A stretch of DNA of 64,000 nucleotides from Candidatus Nitrosopumilus sp. (GTDB taxonomy: Archaea > Thermoproteota > Nitrososphaeria > Nitrososphaerales > Nitrosopumilaceae), in assembly GCA_013215285.1 (NCBI GenBank), contig JABSRD010000008.1, positions 33,406 to 97,405 on the forward strand, written 5' to 3'. This document shows, in pieces, positions 50,633 through 60,530 of the stretch. Within the stretch, counting starts at the first letter, position 1; every line of letters begins with the position of its first letter. Made by a program: the position numbers and the translations under genes. Under the pieces are notes generated by a model that was given only the letters and a program-made list of their open reading frames with translations, was not told where the DNA came from and searched no databases.

Positions 50633-51844
50633 TCATTTTTTAATGGCGTTAACCAATGATACAACATCTCTGTCTCTTAGCTGATAATCTACAGGCAATC
50701 TCAGATTATATCTCAAATCTTTACCATAAAGAAGACCCTTAGTCAAGTCAGAATGGATTTCTTTTGCAAGATCAGTAATTGTTGCCCCATCTTTTAATAA
50801 AATCAAATCAGGCAATATTCTTCCCTTTTTATCAGCAAGTTTTACATCATCAGCAACAGGGTAAATAGAATTCATTTTAAGTAATTTGAAAACAGCCACA
50901 TTAATTGCAAACTGAACACCAGTTCTCATATACTCACCCATAATTCCTTGTTTGATGAAATCCAATGCATGAATTTGTTTTTCATTTAGTTTATCAGATT
51001 CAATAATTTCAAATTGTTCAGAACCAGGCGAGTATCTTATCAATCCTTTTTGTTCTGCACGTCGAAGACTAAACTCACTATCACCACTAACAGGAATTAC
51101 TATTGAATCATTATATCGTTCTCGTAACCTAGCAAAATTTTTGTCTGCACCCTCTACATCAATTTTGTTTGCAACAATAAGTGTGGGTTTTGAAATTTTT
51201 CTTAGATATGATGCAAATTTTTTGCTGTCAACCATGTCAAAATCATCAAAATCTTTTTCTTCAAGTTTAGTTGCCAAAAGACTTTCTTTAACATGTGTTT
51301 TATTGACACTGATACCACGATACAAATCAGTGATAGCATCTATAACATCTGATCCGTTTTTTATTAATTTTGATACTTTGTCTCTATTACCTTCTAAAAT
51401 TTTCTGATACCACATGGTCAACTCTTCTTCAATATCTGCAAAATCAGAAACAGGATCACCAGTTCCCACTTCAGTAATTTTTCCAGTTGAATCAATACCA
51501 CCAGAAGCATCAACAACATGAAGTAATGCATCAGATTGTGCTGCAATAGACAAAAATTGATTCCCAAGACCCTTCCCTTTCCAGGCGTCTTTTATCAATC
51601 CAGGTAAATCAATTAATTCAATTGGAATGTAGCGCCATCCATCTATGCATTTTGAATTATTTGGATTGTCTTGAATTTTAAATTCAGGATGAACACAAAG
51701 TGTAATTGCATGGGCTACTCCAGATACAGGTGTTTTAGTAGTAAATGGATATGATGAAATTTCTTCAGAAGATAACGTTGCCGAATTAAAAAATGTAGTT
51801 TTTCCAGTATTAGTTTTACCAATTAATCCAAGTTTGATTGGCAT
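50633..51844 (-). CDS. OBG/YchF-type GTPase
   Basis: LGLIGKTNTGKTTFFNSATL, LIDLPGLIKDAWKGKGLGNQFL, VANKIDVEGADKN, TGS-like C-terminus. Confidence 0.94.
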   Translation of the reverse strand: MPIKLGLIGKTNTGKTTFFNSATLSSEEISSYPFTTKTPVSGVAHAITLCVHPEFKIQDNPNNSKCIDGWRYIPIELIDLPGLIKDAWKGKGLGNQFLSIAAQSDALLHVVDASGGIDSTGKITEVGTGDPVSDFADIEEELTMWYQKILEGNRDKVSKLIKNGSDVIDAITDLYRGISVNKTHVKESLLATKLEEKDFDDFDMVDSKKFASYLRKISKPTLIVANKIDVEGADKNFARLRERYNDSIVIPVSGDSEFSLRRAEQKGLIRYSPGSEQFEIIESDKLNEKQIHALDFIKQGIMGEYMRTGVQFAINVAVFKLLKMNSIYPVADDVKLADKKGRILPDLILLKDGATITDLAKEIHSDLTKGLLYGKDLRYNLRLPVDYQLRDRDVVSLVNAIKK

Positions 51845-51878
51845 AAAATAATTACTAGCTCAGAATATTTATCTCTGC

Positions 51879-52241
51879 CTAGAAATCAGAAGGGTTTTTG
51901 ATTTTAATTTTTTCAAGTGATTGATTTAGTTTTTTTAGTGCCCAATCAATATCTGATAAATCCTCAGCAGTTAAAGAATCTCTCCATTTATCTAAAACAC
52001 AATTAGCAATTTCTGAACAATTATACAATAAATTCCAATAAGGATGATGTTCAGCTGTAGCATATGCAAGTTCTGTTACATCATTAAGACCATTTTTTGC
52101 CCTTCCCAAAGATGTAATTTTTTCTCCAAAGATTTTGATAATATCATTATCTAGATCTTTTTCAATTTTCAGAGGAATATTTTGTTGTTCATATTTTTTA
52201 ATGAATTCAAGTAGATCTTGGTAAAAATTTTCAAATGTTGC
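51879..52241 (-). CDS. hypothetical helical protein
   Basis: MATFENFYQDLLEFIKKYEQQNIPL...; ORF track start further upstream overlaps next gene. Confidence 0.55.
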   Translation of the reverse strand, partial: ATFENFYQDLLEFIKKYEQQNIPLKIEKDLDNDIIKIFGEKITSLGRAKNGLNDVTELAYATAEHHPYWNLLYNCSEIANCVLDKWRDSLTAEDLSDIDWALKKLNQSLEKIKIKNPSDF

Positions 52242-52245
52242 CATA

Positions 52246-52656
52246 TCAATACAACCTCTGATGTTCTGCCAACATACATCTGTTAAAAACAACCATAATT
52301 CCTTCTTTTCTTACTAATTCTTCAGCTTCAAAATTATGTATTCCCTCTTGCAGCCAAATAACTTTAGGTTTTTTCTTTATAGCCTCTTCTACAAATTGTA
52401 AAACTTGTTCGGAAGGTCTGAAAATATTTATAATTTCAATTTCGCCATCTATTTCTGAAACAGAATCATAGCATTTTTTACCTAAAATTTTACTAGCTGT
52501 GGGATTTACAGGAATTATATCAAATCCATTATCAGCAAGGTATTTGGGAACATAATTGGCAGCTTTTGAAGAATTTTTAGACATTCCTATAACTGCAACT
52601 TTTTTCAGTGTAAGGATTTGATGAATTTCCTCATCAGTATGATCGTCACGTTCCAT
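52246..52656 (-). CDS. CoA-binding domain protein
   Basis: VAVIGMSKNSSKAANYVPKYLADNGFDIIPVNP...KVIWLQEGI. Confidence 0.92.
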   Translation of the reverse strand: MERDDHTDEEIHQILTLKKVAVIGMSKNSSKAANYVPKYLADNGFDIIPVNPTASKILGKKCYDSVSEIDGEIEIINIFRPSEQVLQFVEEAIKKKPKVIWLQEGIHNFEAEELVRKEGIMVVFNRCMLAEHQRLY

Positions 52657-52738
52657 AAATAATTCAGAAACATGCGGAATATAATTTTTAAAAAATATAC
52701 TAAAGCAAAGAATTTTTAATCATAGTCAAAAATAAAAT

Positions 52739-53227
52739 ATGATGAATTTAGAGCCAAAAACAATCATAGTATTAGGAGCAATAAAGCATGGAATTAATAA
52801 ATTTGAAAGAATTCAAAAAATTACACAGATTAAAGCTGAGGAATTGAATACAATTTTGGAGAAATTGGAAAATAGTGAACTAATTCAAGTTATAGAAAAA
52901 AAAGGGTTGTTAGGTAATAAGATTGAAGTTATTGTCACAGATGGAGGATCAACAAAAGTAGATGAGCAAATTCAGGAATTACAATCAAAATGGAATCAAA
53001 TGTCAATATTATACAAAACAAAAGATAAAGAAAATCTAAAGCAATGTATGGAGGATAACAAATCATTCTTCCCTACGATGATATTTTTTGGGGTCATGGA
53101 CATGATGATGTTTTCAATGATGTTCAGTATGATGGGAATGACAATGTCAAGTTATGTCCCGGCAGAAAATATACCAGATGAGGTAGACAGTTATGATTTA
53201 GATACAGAAACAGGTGAGGGAATTTAA
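52739..53227 (+). CDS. wHTH-like protein with Met-rich segment
   Basis: KTIIVLGAIKHGINKFERIQKITQIKAEELNTILEKLENSELIQVI; FFGVMDMMMFSMMFSMMGMTM. Confidence 0.65.
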   Translation: MMNLEPKTIIVLGAIKHGINKFERIQKITQIKAEELNTILEKLENSELIQVIEKKGLLGNKIEVIVTDGGSTKVDEQIQELQSKWNQMSILYKTKDKENLKQCMEDNKSFFPTMIFFGVMDMMMFSMMFSMMGMTMSSYVPAENIPDEVDSYDLDTETGEGI

Positions 53228-53282
53228 TTTTGATGTGGGGGTCTAGTGTATATTTTATACTCGATGTGAAAATAAACTATAG

Positions 53283-54290
53283 TTGATTTACAATTCTTTT
53301 GACAATCCAGGATTAGTAAAAGTACTCAAATTTTTACAAACACACAATACCGAATATCTATCAGGTCAAGATTTGAGTGATGTTTTAAGAATTAGTAGAG
53401 TTGCAGTATGGAAACATATCAAAAAAATTCAAGAGTTGGGATACACTGTTGAATCAAAACAGAAGCTAGGTTACAAACTAATTTCAAACTCAAATACACT
53501 ATTACCATGGGAAATAACTACAGGGTTAAAAACAAAAAACATAGGACAACGAGCATATTTTTTTGATTCAATAGATTCCACACAAAATCAGGCATTAAAA
53601 ATGGCAGATAATCATGAAAACGATGGTTCCATAATAATTGCAGAAAAACAAACAGAGGGGAAAGGGAGATCGGGTAGAAGATGGGAATCACCTAAAGGAG
53701 GAATTTGGTTTTCAATAATTTTACACCCAAAATTTGATATTTCAATTACTACTTTATTTCCAATTGCATCATCTCTAGCATTGTCAATTGCAATAGAAAA
53801 AATATTTAAAATATCACCAGAATTAAAATGGCCAAATGATTTAACTATCGAAGGTAAGAAACTTGCGGGAATGATTGTGGATGTGTCATTAGAATCAAAT
53901 AAAATTGAAAGTTTAGTTTTGGGGGTTGGAATAAATTTTAATGTAGACGTAAAACAAATTGAAAAATCACTGAAAGGTACACCAAATTTTTATGGAGTGG
54001 TATCACTGTATGAACAAAAAAATAATATTAAACCTCTTCAATTAGTTCAAACATTTTTGATTGAATTAGAAAAAATTTATGAATTATTGAATACAAAACA
54101 AATAAAAAAAATAATTGTGGAATGGACAAAAAGATCATCAACAATAGGAAAAAATGTAGAATTAAGTACAATAGATGGAAAAATAAAAGGAAAAGCAATT
54201 AAAATTGATGAAGATGGGGCATTGGTAGTATCAAGTAATAATAAACCAATTAGAATTATTGCAGGGGATATTACTCACGTATCAAAATAA
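53283..54290 (+). CDS. birA: biotin-[acetyl-CoA-carboxylase] ligase/repressor
   Basis: HTH + KQTEGKGRSGRRWESPKGGIWFSIIL, LKWPNDL; TTG start. Confidence 0.95.
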   Translation: MIYNSFDNPGLVKVLKFLQTHNTEYLSGQDLSDVLRISRVAVWKHIKKIQELGYTVESKQKLGYKLISNSNTLLPWEITTGLKTKNIGQRAYFFDSIDSTQNQALKMADNHENDGSIIIAEKQTEGKGRSGRRWESPKGGIWFSIILHPKFDISITTLFPIASSLALSIAIEKIFKISPELKWPNDLTIEGKKLAGMIVDVSLESNKIESLVLGVGINFNVDVKQIEKSLKGTPNFYGVVSLYEQKNNIKPLQLVQTFLIELEKIYELLNTKQIKKIIVEWTKRSSTIGKNVELSTIDGKIKGKAIKIDEDGALVVSSNNKPIRIIAGDITHVSK

Positions 54291-54291
54291 A

Positions 54292-54644
54292 TTATTTGTG
54301 AGTAGTTTTTGACTTAGTTTTTGACATTACTTTAAACTGTTTTTTTGCAGAAGGTGGGATTAATGCAGATTGTTCTTTCAATATTTCCTTTAAATCGTGT
54401 TGTATATCAAAAACAGATGAAAGTAATTCCTCTAAAGCATTAGAATATTGCAGATAATATGACAATAGTTCTGTTTTTTTTCATTTGTTTTTGATAGATA
54501 CTCATTTGAACGTAGTAAGTTAGCTGAAACAATTAATTCAGGCAGATCAGATACAGGTTCACCCAATTGATTCAAATCAGATTGGATCTGTTGTATTTTT
54601 CTACGTAATTCATAAATTATATCTCCAGAACCGATCTTTGTCAA
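54292..54644 (-). pseudogene. coiled-coil hypothetical protein with frameshift in T8/A8 tract (54474..54481)
   Basis: MTKIGSGDIIYELRRKIQQIQSDLNQLGE...NEYLSKTNEKK then alternate frame TELLSYYLQYSNALEELLSSVFDIQHDLKEILKEQSALIPPSAKKQFKVMSKTKSKTTHK. Confidence 0.65.
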
Positions 54645-54781
54645 TACAAAAGCACGTAATCATGAATAAATTAAAGATTATCTTACAAGCAGAGTTATTC
54701 ACGACTAAAATTGAATGTGCAGTCAAATTTAGTACAAAATAGAAATAAAGTGTGATTTGAATTAAAAATAGGAAAAATTCC

Positions 54782-56212
54782 ATGAAAAGTGTATCTTATT
54801 TTTTAGTTATAGTTTTGCTAAGTTCGTCCATTGTTTCTGGAACAGCATCTGCACAAATAGAAAAAGATGCAGAACTAATGTTCAATCAAGCTAATGAACA
54901 TTTTTTTAATGGTGAATACAAGGAAGCCATAACAATTTATGATGAAATACTAGAGATCGCTCCAAATAATATTTCAACATTGAAAATGAAAGGGATAGTA
55001 CAAAGTAATCTAGAAGACCACAGTAGATCTTTAAAACAATTTTTCAAAGTTTTGCAACATAGACCAAATGATGTGATTTCATTAACTGGAATGGGTGTAG
55101 GGTTTGGAAACCTAGGAGAATATCAAGAATCTGCAATATATTTTGAAAAAGCGTTAAAAGAAAAACCAAATAGTGTTGTGGTAAATAATTACAAGGAATT
55201 TGTAGAAAAAGTAATTTCAAAATATCCATACACACCTACAGAAAAACCAAATGGGTCAGAAAAAAAGCAAATACATGTCATTCCGGATTGGGTACGAAAT
55301 ACAGCAAATTGGTGGTCATTAACACAAATTACTGATCAAGATTTTTCAAAAAGTTTAGAATACCTGATACAAAATAAAATTATTCAAATTCCTAAAAGTG
55401 AGTCTAATGTAAGCGAATCTGAATCTGAATTACCATCATGGCTTAAAAAAAATGCAGGATGGTGGAGTCAAGGACTATTGCCAGATGAAGAGTTTTTCAA
55501 GAGTATTCAATGGTTAATCAGTAATGGATTTATCAATATAACAATTCAACATACGACACAAAAATCACAAGAACAGTTAGATCATGAGTTTTATTTATTT
55601 GAAAAATATCTTAGAGACATATCAAATAATATTTTAAAAGAAAAAAGATACATTGAATTCCCAAATCCAAGTAGAGATGTTATAAAAAAATTCCTTAGAG
55701 ATTATGTAAAATGGAATTTTGAGGAAGAAGTGAAAAGAGTATCAGATAAATTTCCTGATCCCATATATGAAATTATAGATGAAACATACATCATACACTA
55801 CAAAGTATTCATTAATGAACAACCAACAGGACTTTCATTAGATCATGTCAGTATATTGTCAAACTCTTTTGAATTTTGGGAAGAACAAGAATTAAACACT
55901 AACAATCAAAAAGCTAAAATGATATTTGAGATTACAAATAAAAAATATGAAGCAAATGTTTGGGTAACATGGGTAGTTAGAAATATCGGAGAGGGTGTTT
56001 TAGGCCATGCACATCTTGGAAAAGGTGTTGTAGAAGTCACATTGGGGGATTACAATTGTGATGGTAGCTTTCAATTGTATGATGTGAAAAGTGTTGAAGC
56101 TATAATGACACATGAATTGGGTCATTCTATTGGTCTAAAACATGTTGAAGAGCAAAATAATATCATGTATCCATCATTTTCTCCATCATATGCATATTGT
56201 ATCCTAAGTTAA
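54782..56212 (+). CDS. secreted TPR + WW-containing repeats + matrixin-like metalloprotease
   Basis: Signal peptide; TPR-like repeats; PDWVRNTANWWS / LPSWLKKNAGWWS repeats; MTHELGHSIGLKHVEEQNNIMYPS (HExxHxxGxxH). Confidence 0.9.
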   Translation: MKSVSYFLVIVLLSSSIVSGTASAQIEKDAELMFNQANEHFFNGEYKEAITIYDEILEIAPNNISTLKMKGIVQSNLEDHSRSLKQFFKVLQHRPNDVISLTGMGVGFGNLGEYQESAIYFEKALKEKPNSVVVNNYKEFVEKVISKYPYTPTEKPNGSEKKQIHVIPDWVRNTANWWSLTQITDQDFSKSLEYLIQNKIIQIPKSESNVSESESELPSWLKKNAGWWSQGLLPDEEFFKSIQWLISNGFINITIQHTTQKSQEQLDHEFYLFEKYLRDISNNILKEKRYIEFPNPSRDVIKKFLRDYVKWNFEEEVKRVSDKFPDPIYEIIDETYIIHYKVFINEQPTGLSLDHVSILSNSFEFWEEQELNTNNQKAKMIFEITNKKYEANVWVTWVVRNIGEGVLGHAHLGKGVVEVTLGDYNCDGSFQLYDVKSVEAIMTHELGHSIGLKHVEEQNNIMYPSFSPSYAYCILS

Positions 56213-56334
56213 TTTTAGAAAAATTCAATTATATTCTAAAAAACGAGAATATGAGTTAGCTGAACCTACACACAATTAACCTTCAGAACATATGTAGAAT
56301 TGATAATAGTGAATTGTAATAATTTTTTATAATT

Positions 56335-57246
56335 ATGCTTAAAAATACAATGATCAGCACTCCCAAATGTCCATCTTGTGGAAATAAAAAATTAGTTGCA
56401 GATCAAAATACAGGCGAGTTATGTTGTAATAGATGTGGATTAGTAGTTACAGATAAAATTACAGATACAGGAGCTGAATGGCGCTCATTTGCAAATGATG
56501 AAAGTAATAGAACTAGAGTAGGTGCAGGAACATCATTAACAATGCACGATATGGGGTTATCAACAGTAATTGGTGCAGTCAACAAAGATGCTACAGGAAA
56601 ACCATTGTCAGCAAGTATGAAAAGTTCTATTGAAAGATTAAGAACGTGGGATAGTAGAAGTCAAGCTCATTCTTCTGCAGATAGAAATCTAAGACAGGCA
56701 TTAAATGAAATGGACAAGTTAAAAGATAAACTTGCATTAACAAATGCAGTAATTGAGAAAGCAGCTTACATTTACAGAAAAGCTATGGAGAAAAAATTAG
56801 TTAGAGGTCGTTCTATTCACGGATTAGTTGCAGCATGTCTTTATGCATCATGTAGAAACACTGAAACTCCTAGAACATTAAATGATGTTGCCAAAGGGAT
56901 TAACATTAGAAGAAAAGATGTTGCAAGATGTTATAGATTAATTTACAGAGAACTTGAATTAAAAATGCCAGTGGTTGATCCTGTTAAAGCTGTTTCAAGA
57001 ATTGCAAGCATTGCCGAATTAGGTGAAAAAAGTAAGCGAAAAGCAACTGCGATATTAAATCAAGCAAAGAAGGAAGGCATAGTTGCAGGAAAAGACCCAA
57101 TGGGAATTGCAGCTGCTGCACTCTATCTCGCATGTATAAGTACAGGTGAAGTAAAATCTCAAAAACAAATCTCAAATGCCTCAGGAGTTACAGAAGTAAC
57201 CATACGAAACAGATGTGCAGGCTTGAGAAAAATGCTCATTGATTAA
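56335..57246 (+). CDS. tfb: transcription initiation factor TFB
   Basis: Zn ribbon CPSCGNKKLVADQNTGELCCNRCG and two cyclin-like repeats. Confidence 0.97.
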   Translation: MLKNTMISTPKCPSCGNKKLVADQNTGELCCNRCGLVVTDKITDTGAEWRSFANDESNRTRVGAGTSLTMHDMGLSTVIGAVNKDATGKPLSASMKSSIERLRTWDSRSQAHSSADRNLRQALNEMDKLKDKLALTNAVIEKAAYIYRKAMEKKLVRGRSIHGLVAACLYASCRNTETPRTLNDVAKGINIRRKDVARCYRLIYRELELKMPVVDPVKAVSRIASIAELGEKSKRKATAILNQAKKEGIVAGKDPMGIAAAALYLACISTGEVKSQKQISNASGVTEVTIRNRCAGLRKMLID

Positions 57247-57535
57247 AATGCCAGATGTGCCGTGGTCAGACTGGTTAGATTTCAATCAAGAAACGTTTGA
57301 AAAAATTCCAAAATTACCAGGTGTGTTTATGATGCATGCGGCAATGAAAATTTTATTCATAGGTGGTTCTGATAACATGAAAAAATCAATCGAGGAAGCA
57401 TCATTGGAAAAAGGCATATCCAAAGCTACAAGAGTCAGATATAGAAAAGAAAAATTTTTTGAAAATGTAAAACATGAATTAATTTCAGATTTTAAAAAAC
57501 GACATGAAGGGCAGATGCCAAGTTGCATGAATTAA
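57239..57535 (+). CDS. conserved hypothetical (GIY-YIG-like?)
   Basis: 98 aa, LPGVFMMHAAMKILFIGGSDNMKKSIEEA; overlaps tfb stop. Confidence 0.55.
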   Translation: MIKMPDVPWSDWLDFNQETFEKIPKLPGVFMMHAAMKILFIGGSDNMKKSIEEASLEKGISKATRVRYRKEKFFENVKHELISDFKKRHEGQMPSCMN

Positions 57536-57539
57536 AAAT

Positions 57540-57950
57540 TTATTTTTTAGATCTTTGAAATTCTAATTTGTCCCAAGGAAAAACAACATATGCCGAATTA
57601 TCTGTTTTTTTAGCATAAACCAGTTGTTTTGGATATTTTTTTCCAGATCTTGCAAATAATGTTACAAAGACTAGTTTTGATGGATTATCAGTACAAACTA
57701 TTATTTTATCAAAAGTATCACCAGAATCAAAAATATCATCAATAAACAATGAATCAGAAGATATATTTTTTTTATCAACAAAAATTTTTTTAATTCCCAA
57801 ATGATCAGCAAGTAAACGCGAAGGAACTAAGCCACCTCTGCTCAGAGTTGAAATACTAGAAAAGTTCCTCTCTAGATTCAAGATTTTTTTAGAAAGTATT
57901 TTCACTAATGATTCTATTTCATCCCAGCTAACATTTTGTTCAAAAGACAT
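57540..57950 (-). CDS. phosphoribosyltransferase-like protein
   Basis: LSRGGLVPSRLLADHLGIKKI...SLFIDDIFDSGDTFDKI. Confidence 0.85.
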   Translation of the reverse strand: MSFEQNVSWDEIESLVKILSKKILNLERNFSSISTLSRGGLVPSRLLADHLGIKKIFVDKKNISSDSLFIDDIFDSGDTFDKIIVCTDNPSKLVFVTLFARSGKKYPKQLVYAKKTDNSAYVVFPWDKLEFQRSKK

Positions 57951-57987
57951 GTAAAAAATTGTAACTTGTTGAATTAAGTTGTTATGA

Positions 57988-58380
57988 TCAAAATGTCTTT
58001 ACAGGAGATTTTTTAATGTGCTCAATTAATTTGAGTATTTTAAATGGTAGTTGGCCAAAATCGGTTTCTTTTTCACAGGAAATCAATAATACATCATCAT
58101 TAACTAATGGAAAACTCATTACAATTACTTTGTCCCTATAAGACATTGAAAAATGAACTTCGCCAAATTCTTTATCAAATTCATGTCTCATTCTTACACG
58201 TAAGGCAAGTTCCATGAACATCATTTCATCTTGTTTTTGAGCTTCAAGTGAAAATATACCATCTTTCATACCACCAGCTGTCAAATGTCCTCTACTGTTG
58301 ATGAATCGGGCTGAGCGCATCGTAGAATTTAATTTAATTATTTTTTTGCAAATCTTTTCAAGTTCCTCAACGTTATCCAT
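57988..58380 (-). CDS. conserved thaumarchaeal hypothetical
   Basis: 130 aa; similar in layout to partial CDS at 63800..64000. Confidence 0.65.
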   Translation of the reverse strand: MDNVEELEKICKKIIKLNSTMRSARFINSRGHLTAGGMKDGIFSLEAQKQDEMMFMELALRVRMRHEFDKEFGEVHFSMSYRDKVIVMSFPLVNDDVLLISCEKETDFGQLPFKILKLIEHIKKSPVKTF

Positions 58381-58433
58381 TAGTCTAATTTTACAATCGA
58401 ACTATTTATTGCGATCTGTGATAATAGATAATT

Positions 58434-59012
58434 GTGAAATTAGAATCATCTAAAGAAATTACAGATTATTACAAACATTTGTCACTATTCTGGACAGATA
58501 TTATGCATTTGATGTCAAGTAAACCGCAGGCATTAGCATCAGTTGGGCCAATGAGAGCATTTGCAAAAAATTCAAAGAAAGTATCAACTGAATTAATTGA
58601 AATTAATGAAGTTTTGATGGGGTTTAATCAGCATTATACAGAATATTACAAACAGCTAGCTGATACATGGAGTGATGCTCAAAAAAAGGTCAACCTAAAA
58701 GCTCCTGAAATTCCTCAAGATGTAGAACAGATAGAGGCATTCAAAAGAATTTGGATTGATATTTTTGATAATGATTTTACAGAGTTATTTGATTCTGGGA
58801 AATTCGGTGAGAATTATGGAAAACTAGTTTCTAAAGAACTTGAATTAACAAAACATTGGAATAATATTACTAATGTGATTTTACAATCAGTTAATCTTCC
58901 AAGTAAAGAAGAAATGGATGAGATTTACAAAGAGATTCATTCACTTAAAAAAAGAGTTGGAAAATTAGAATTGGCATTAAAGAAAAAGGAAGTGAAACAA
59001 AATGCAAAGTGA
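58434..59012 (+). CDS. phaE: class III PHA synthase PhaE-like subunit
   Basis: Helical, immediately upstream of and overlapping phaC. Confidence 0.75.
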   Translation: MKLESSKEITDYYKHLSLFWTDIMHLMSSKPQALASVGPMRAFAKNSKKVSTELIEINEVLMGFNQHYTEYYKQLADTWSDAQKKVNLKAPEIPQDVEQIEAFKRIWIDIFDNDFTELFDSGKFGENYGKLVSKELELTKHWNNITNVILQSVNLPSKEEMDEIYKEIHSLKKRVGKLELALKKKEVKQNAK

Positions 59013-60066
59013 ATCTACAATAGATCCAAAAATAATTGAAGAAATTTTAAAATTCAGCAAAAATGTTATTAATGCACCAAAATTAGTTTCAGCTCCAGAT
59101 GAAATTAAGTTAGAGGTTACACCGCATGATATTGTTCAAGAAATAGATAAAACAAGACTATTACATTACAAATCTCTTACAGATAAACAACATAAAACAC
59201 CGCTTCTAATTTCATATGCATTAATCAATAGATACCACATACTAGATATTCAACCTGAAAAAAGTTGGGTAAGGAATCTTCTTCTGCAAGGATTTGATGT
59301 ATACATGTTAGACTGGGGGACACCAACTAGTATGGATAAATATCTTGACTTTGATGATTATGTAAATGGATATCTAGATTCCTATGTTGAACATATCAAA
59401 AATGAATCATCAACTGAAAAAATATCATTACAAGGTTATTGTACAGGTGCAACAATTGCAACTGCATACATAACATTGCATCCAGAAAGTGTAAAAAATT
59501 ACATTGCAACAGCACCAGTTATTGATGGATGGCGAGATACCACAGTGATAAGTAATCTTGCAAAACATATGGATGTTGAAAAGATGGTAGATACAATTGG
59601 AAACATGCCTCCAGAATTCATGTATTATTGCTTTTCAGTCTTAAAACCATTTGAACAAGGTATTGAAAAATATGTGAAGTTTTTCAAAAATATTGAAAAC
59701 AAGAAATATGTAGATAATTTTTTGAGAGTAGAAAAATGGTTAGGAGATACACCTCCAATTCCAGGGGAATTGTTCAAACAATGGATTAAGGACATTTACC
59801 AAGATAATTTGCTTATTCAAAATAAGATGTTTGTAGGAGGACAACACATTGATTTGAAGAAAATTGACATGCCAATGTTTACACAAGTTGCAGTAGGAGA
59901 TCACCTAGTATCTCCTGAATGTAGTATGCCACTTCATTATGCTGTAGGAAGTGTAGATAAGACATTACGAATGTATCCTACAGGACATGTTGGAATGATT
60001 GCTAGCTCATTATCACAAAAAAAGGTGTTACCCGAGCTAGGAAAATGGTTAGCTGAAAGATCATAA
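59002..60066 (+). CDS. phaC: class III poly(R)-hydroxyalkanoic acid synthase subunit PhaC
   Basis: PLLISYALINRYHILDIQPEKSWVRNLLLQGFDVYMLDWGTP, GYCTGAT lipase-like box. Confidence 0.95.
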   Translation: MQSESTIDPKIIEEILKFSKNVINAPKLVSAPDEIKLEVTPHDIVQEIDKTRLLHYKSLTDKQHKTPLLISYALINRYHILDIQPEKSWVRNLLLQGFDVYMLDWGTPTSMDKYLDFDDYVNGYLDSYVEHIKNESSTEKISLQGYCTGATIATAYITLHPESVKNYIATAPVIDGWRDTTVISNLAKHMDVEKMVDTIGNMPPEFMYYCFSVLKPFEQGIEKYVKFFKNIENKKYVDNFLRVEKWLGDTPPIPGELFKQWIKDIYQDNLLIQNKMFVGGQHIDLKKIDMPMFTQVAVGDHLVSPECSMPLHYAVGSVDKTLRMYPTGHVGMIASSLSQKKVLPELGKWLAERS

Positions 60067-60107
60067 AATAAAAAAAGGAAAAAAATAGAAAAATAGATTC
60101 TACACTA

Positions 60108-60530
60108 CTAGTTCTTTGTAGTGAATGCTGAAATCCAAGATTGTAGAATATTTCTGTTTAGGTCAGCAAATGATTTTGCATTATCGTTGAATGTTTTGAT
60201 GTTTTGTTGTGTTGCATCGATAGTTGCAAGGGTTATTTGGTTTTGTATGGAAGCTGCCTTTACAAATTCTTCTGTTGTATCATGAATTACTTTTAGAGTT
60301 GCCTCTGGAATGTTAGCTGCAATGCCTGCTTTCTTTACATATTCTTTTTGTAATGTGATAGTTGAATCTATTACATTTTCATATGCTTGTAGGTATTCTT
60401 GCTGTACATTAGTAATTGATTGATGGTACTGTGGTACTGATTGTCTAATACCAGTAAACAGTTTGTCTACATTTTCTTGACATACTGAAAATACATCTTT
60501 TGGATTTGTTGTTGTTTCGTTTTTACTCAT
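60108..60530 (-). CDS. phasin-like protein
   Basis: Helical 140 aa adjacent to PHA synthase. Confidence 0.7.
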   Translation of the reverse strand: MSKNETTTNPKDVFSVCQENVDKLFTGIRQSVPQYHQSITNVQQEYLQAYENVIDSTITLQKEYVKKAGIAANIPEATLKVIHDTTEEFVKAASIQNQITLATIDATQQNIKTFNDNAKSFADLNRNILQSWISAFTTKN

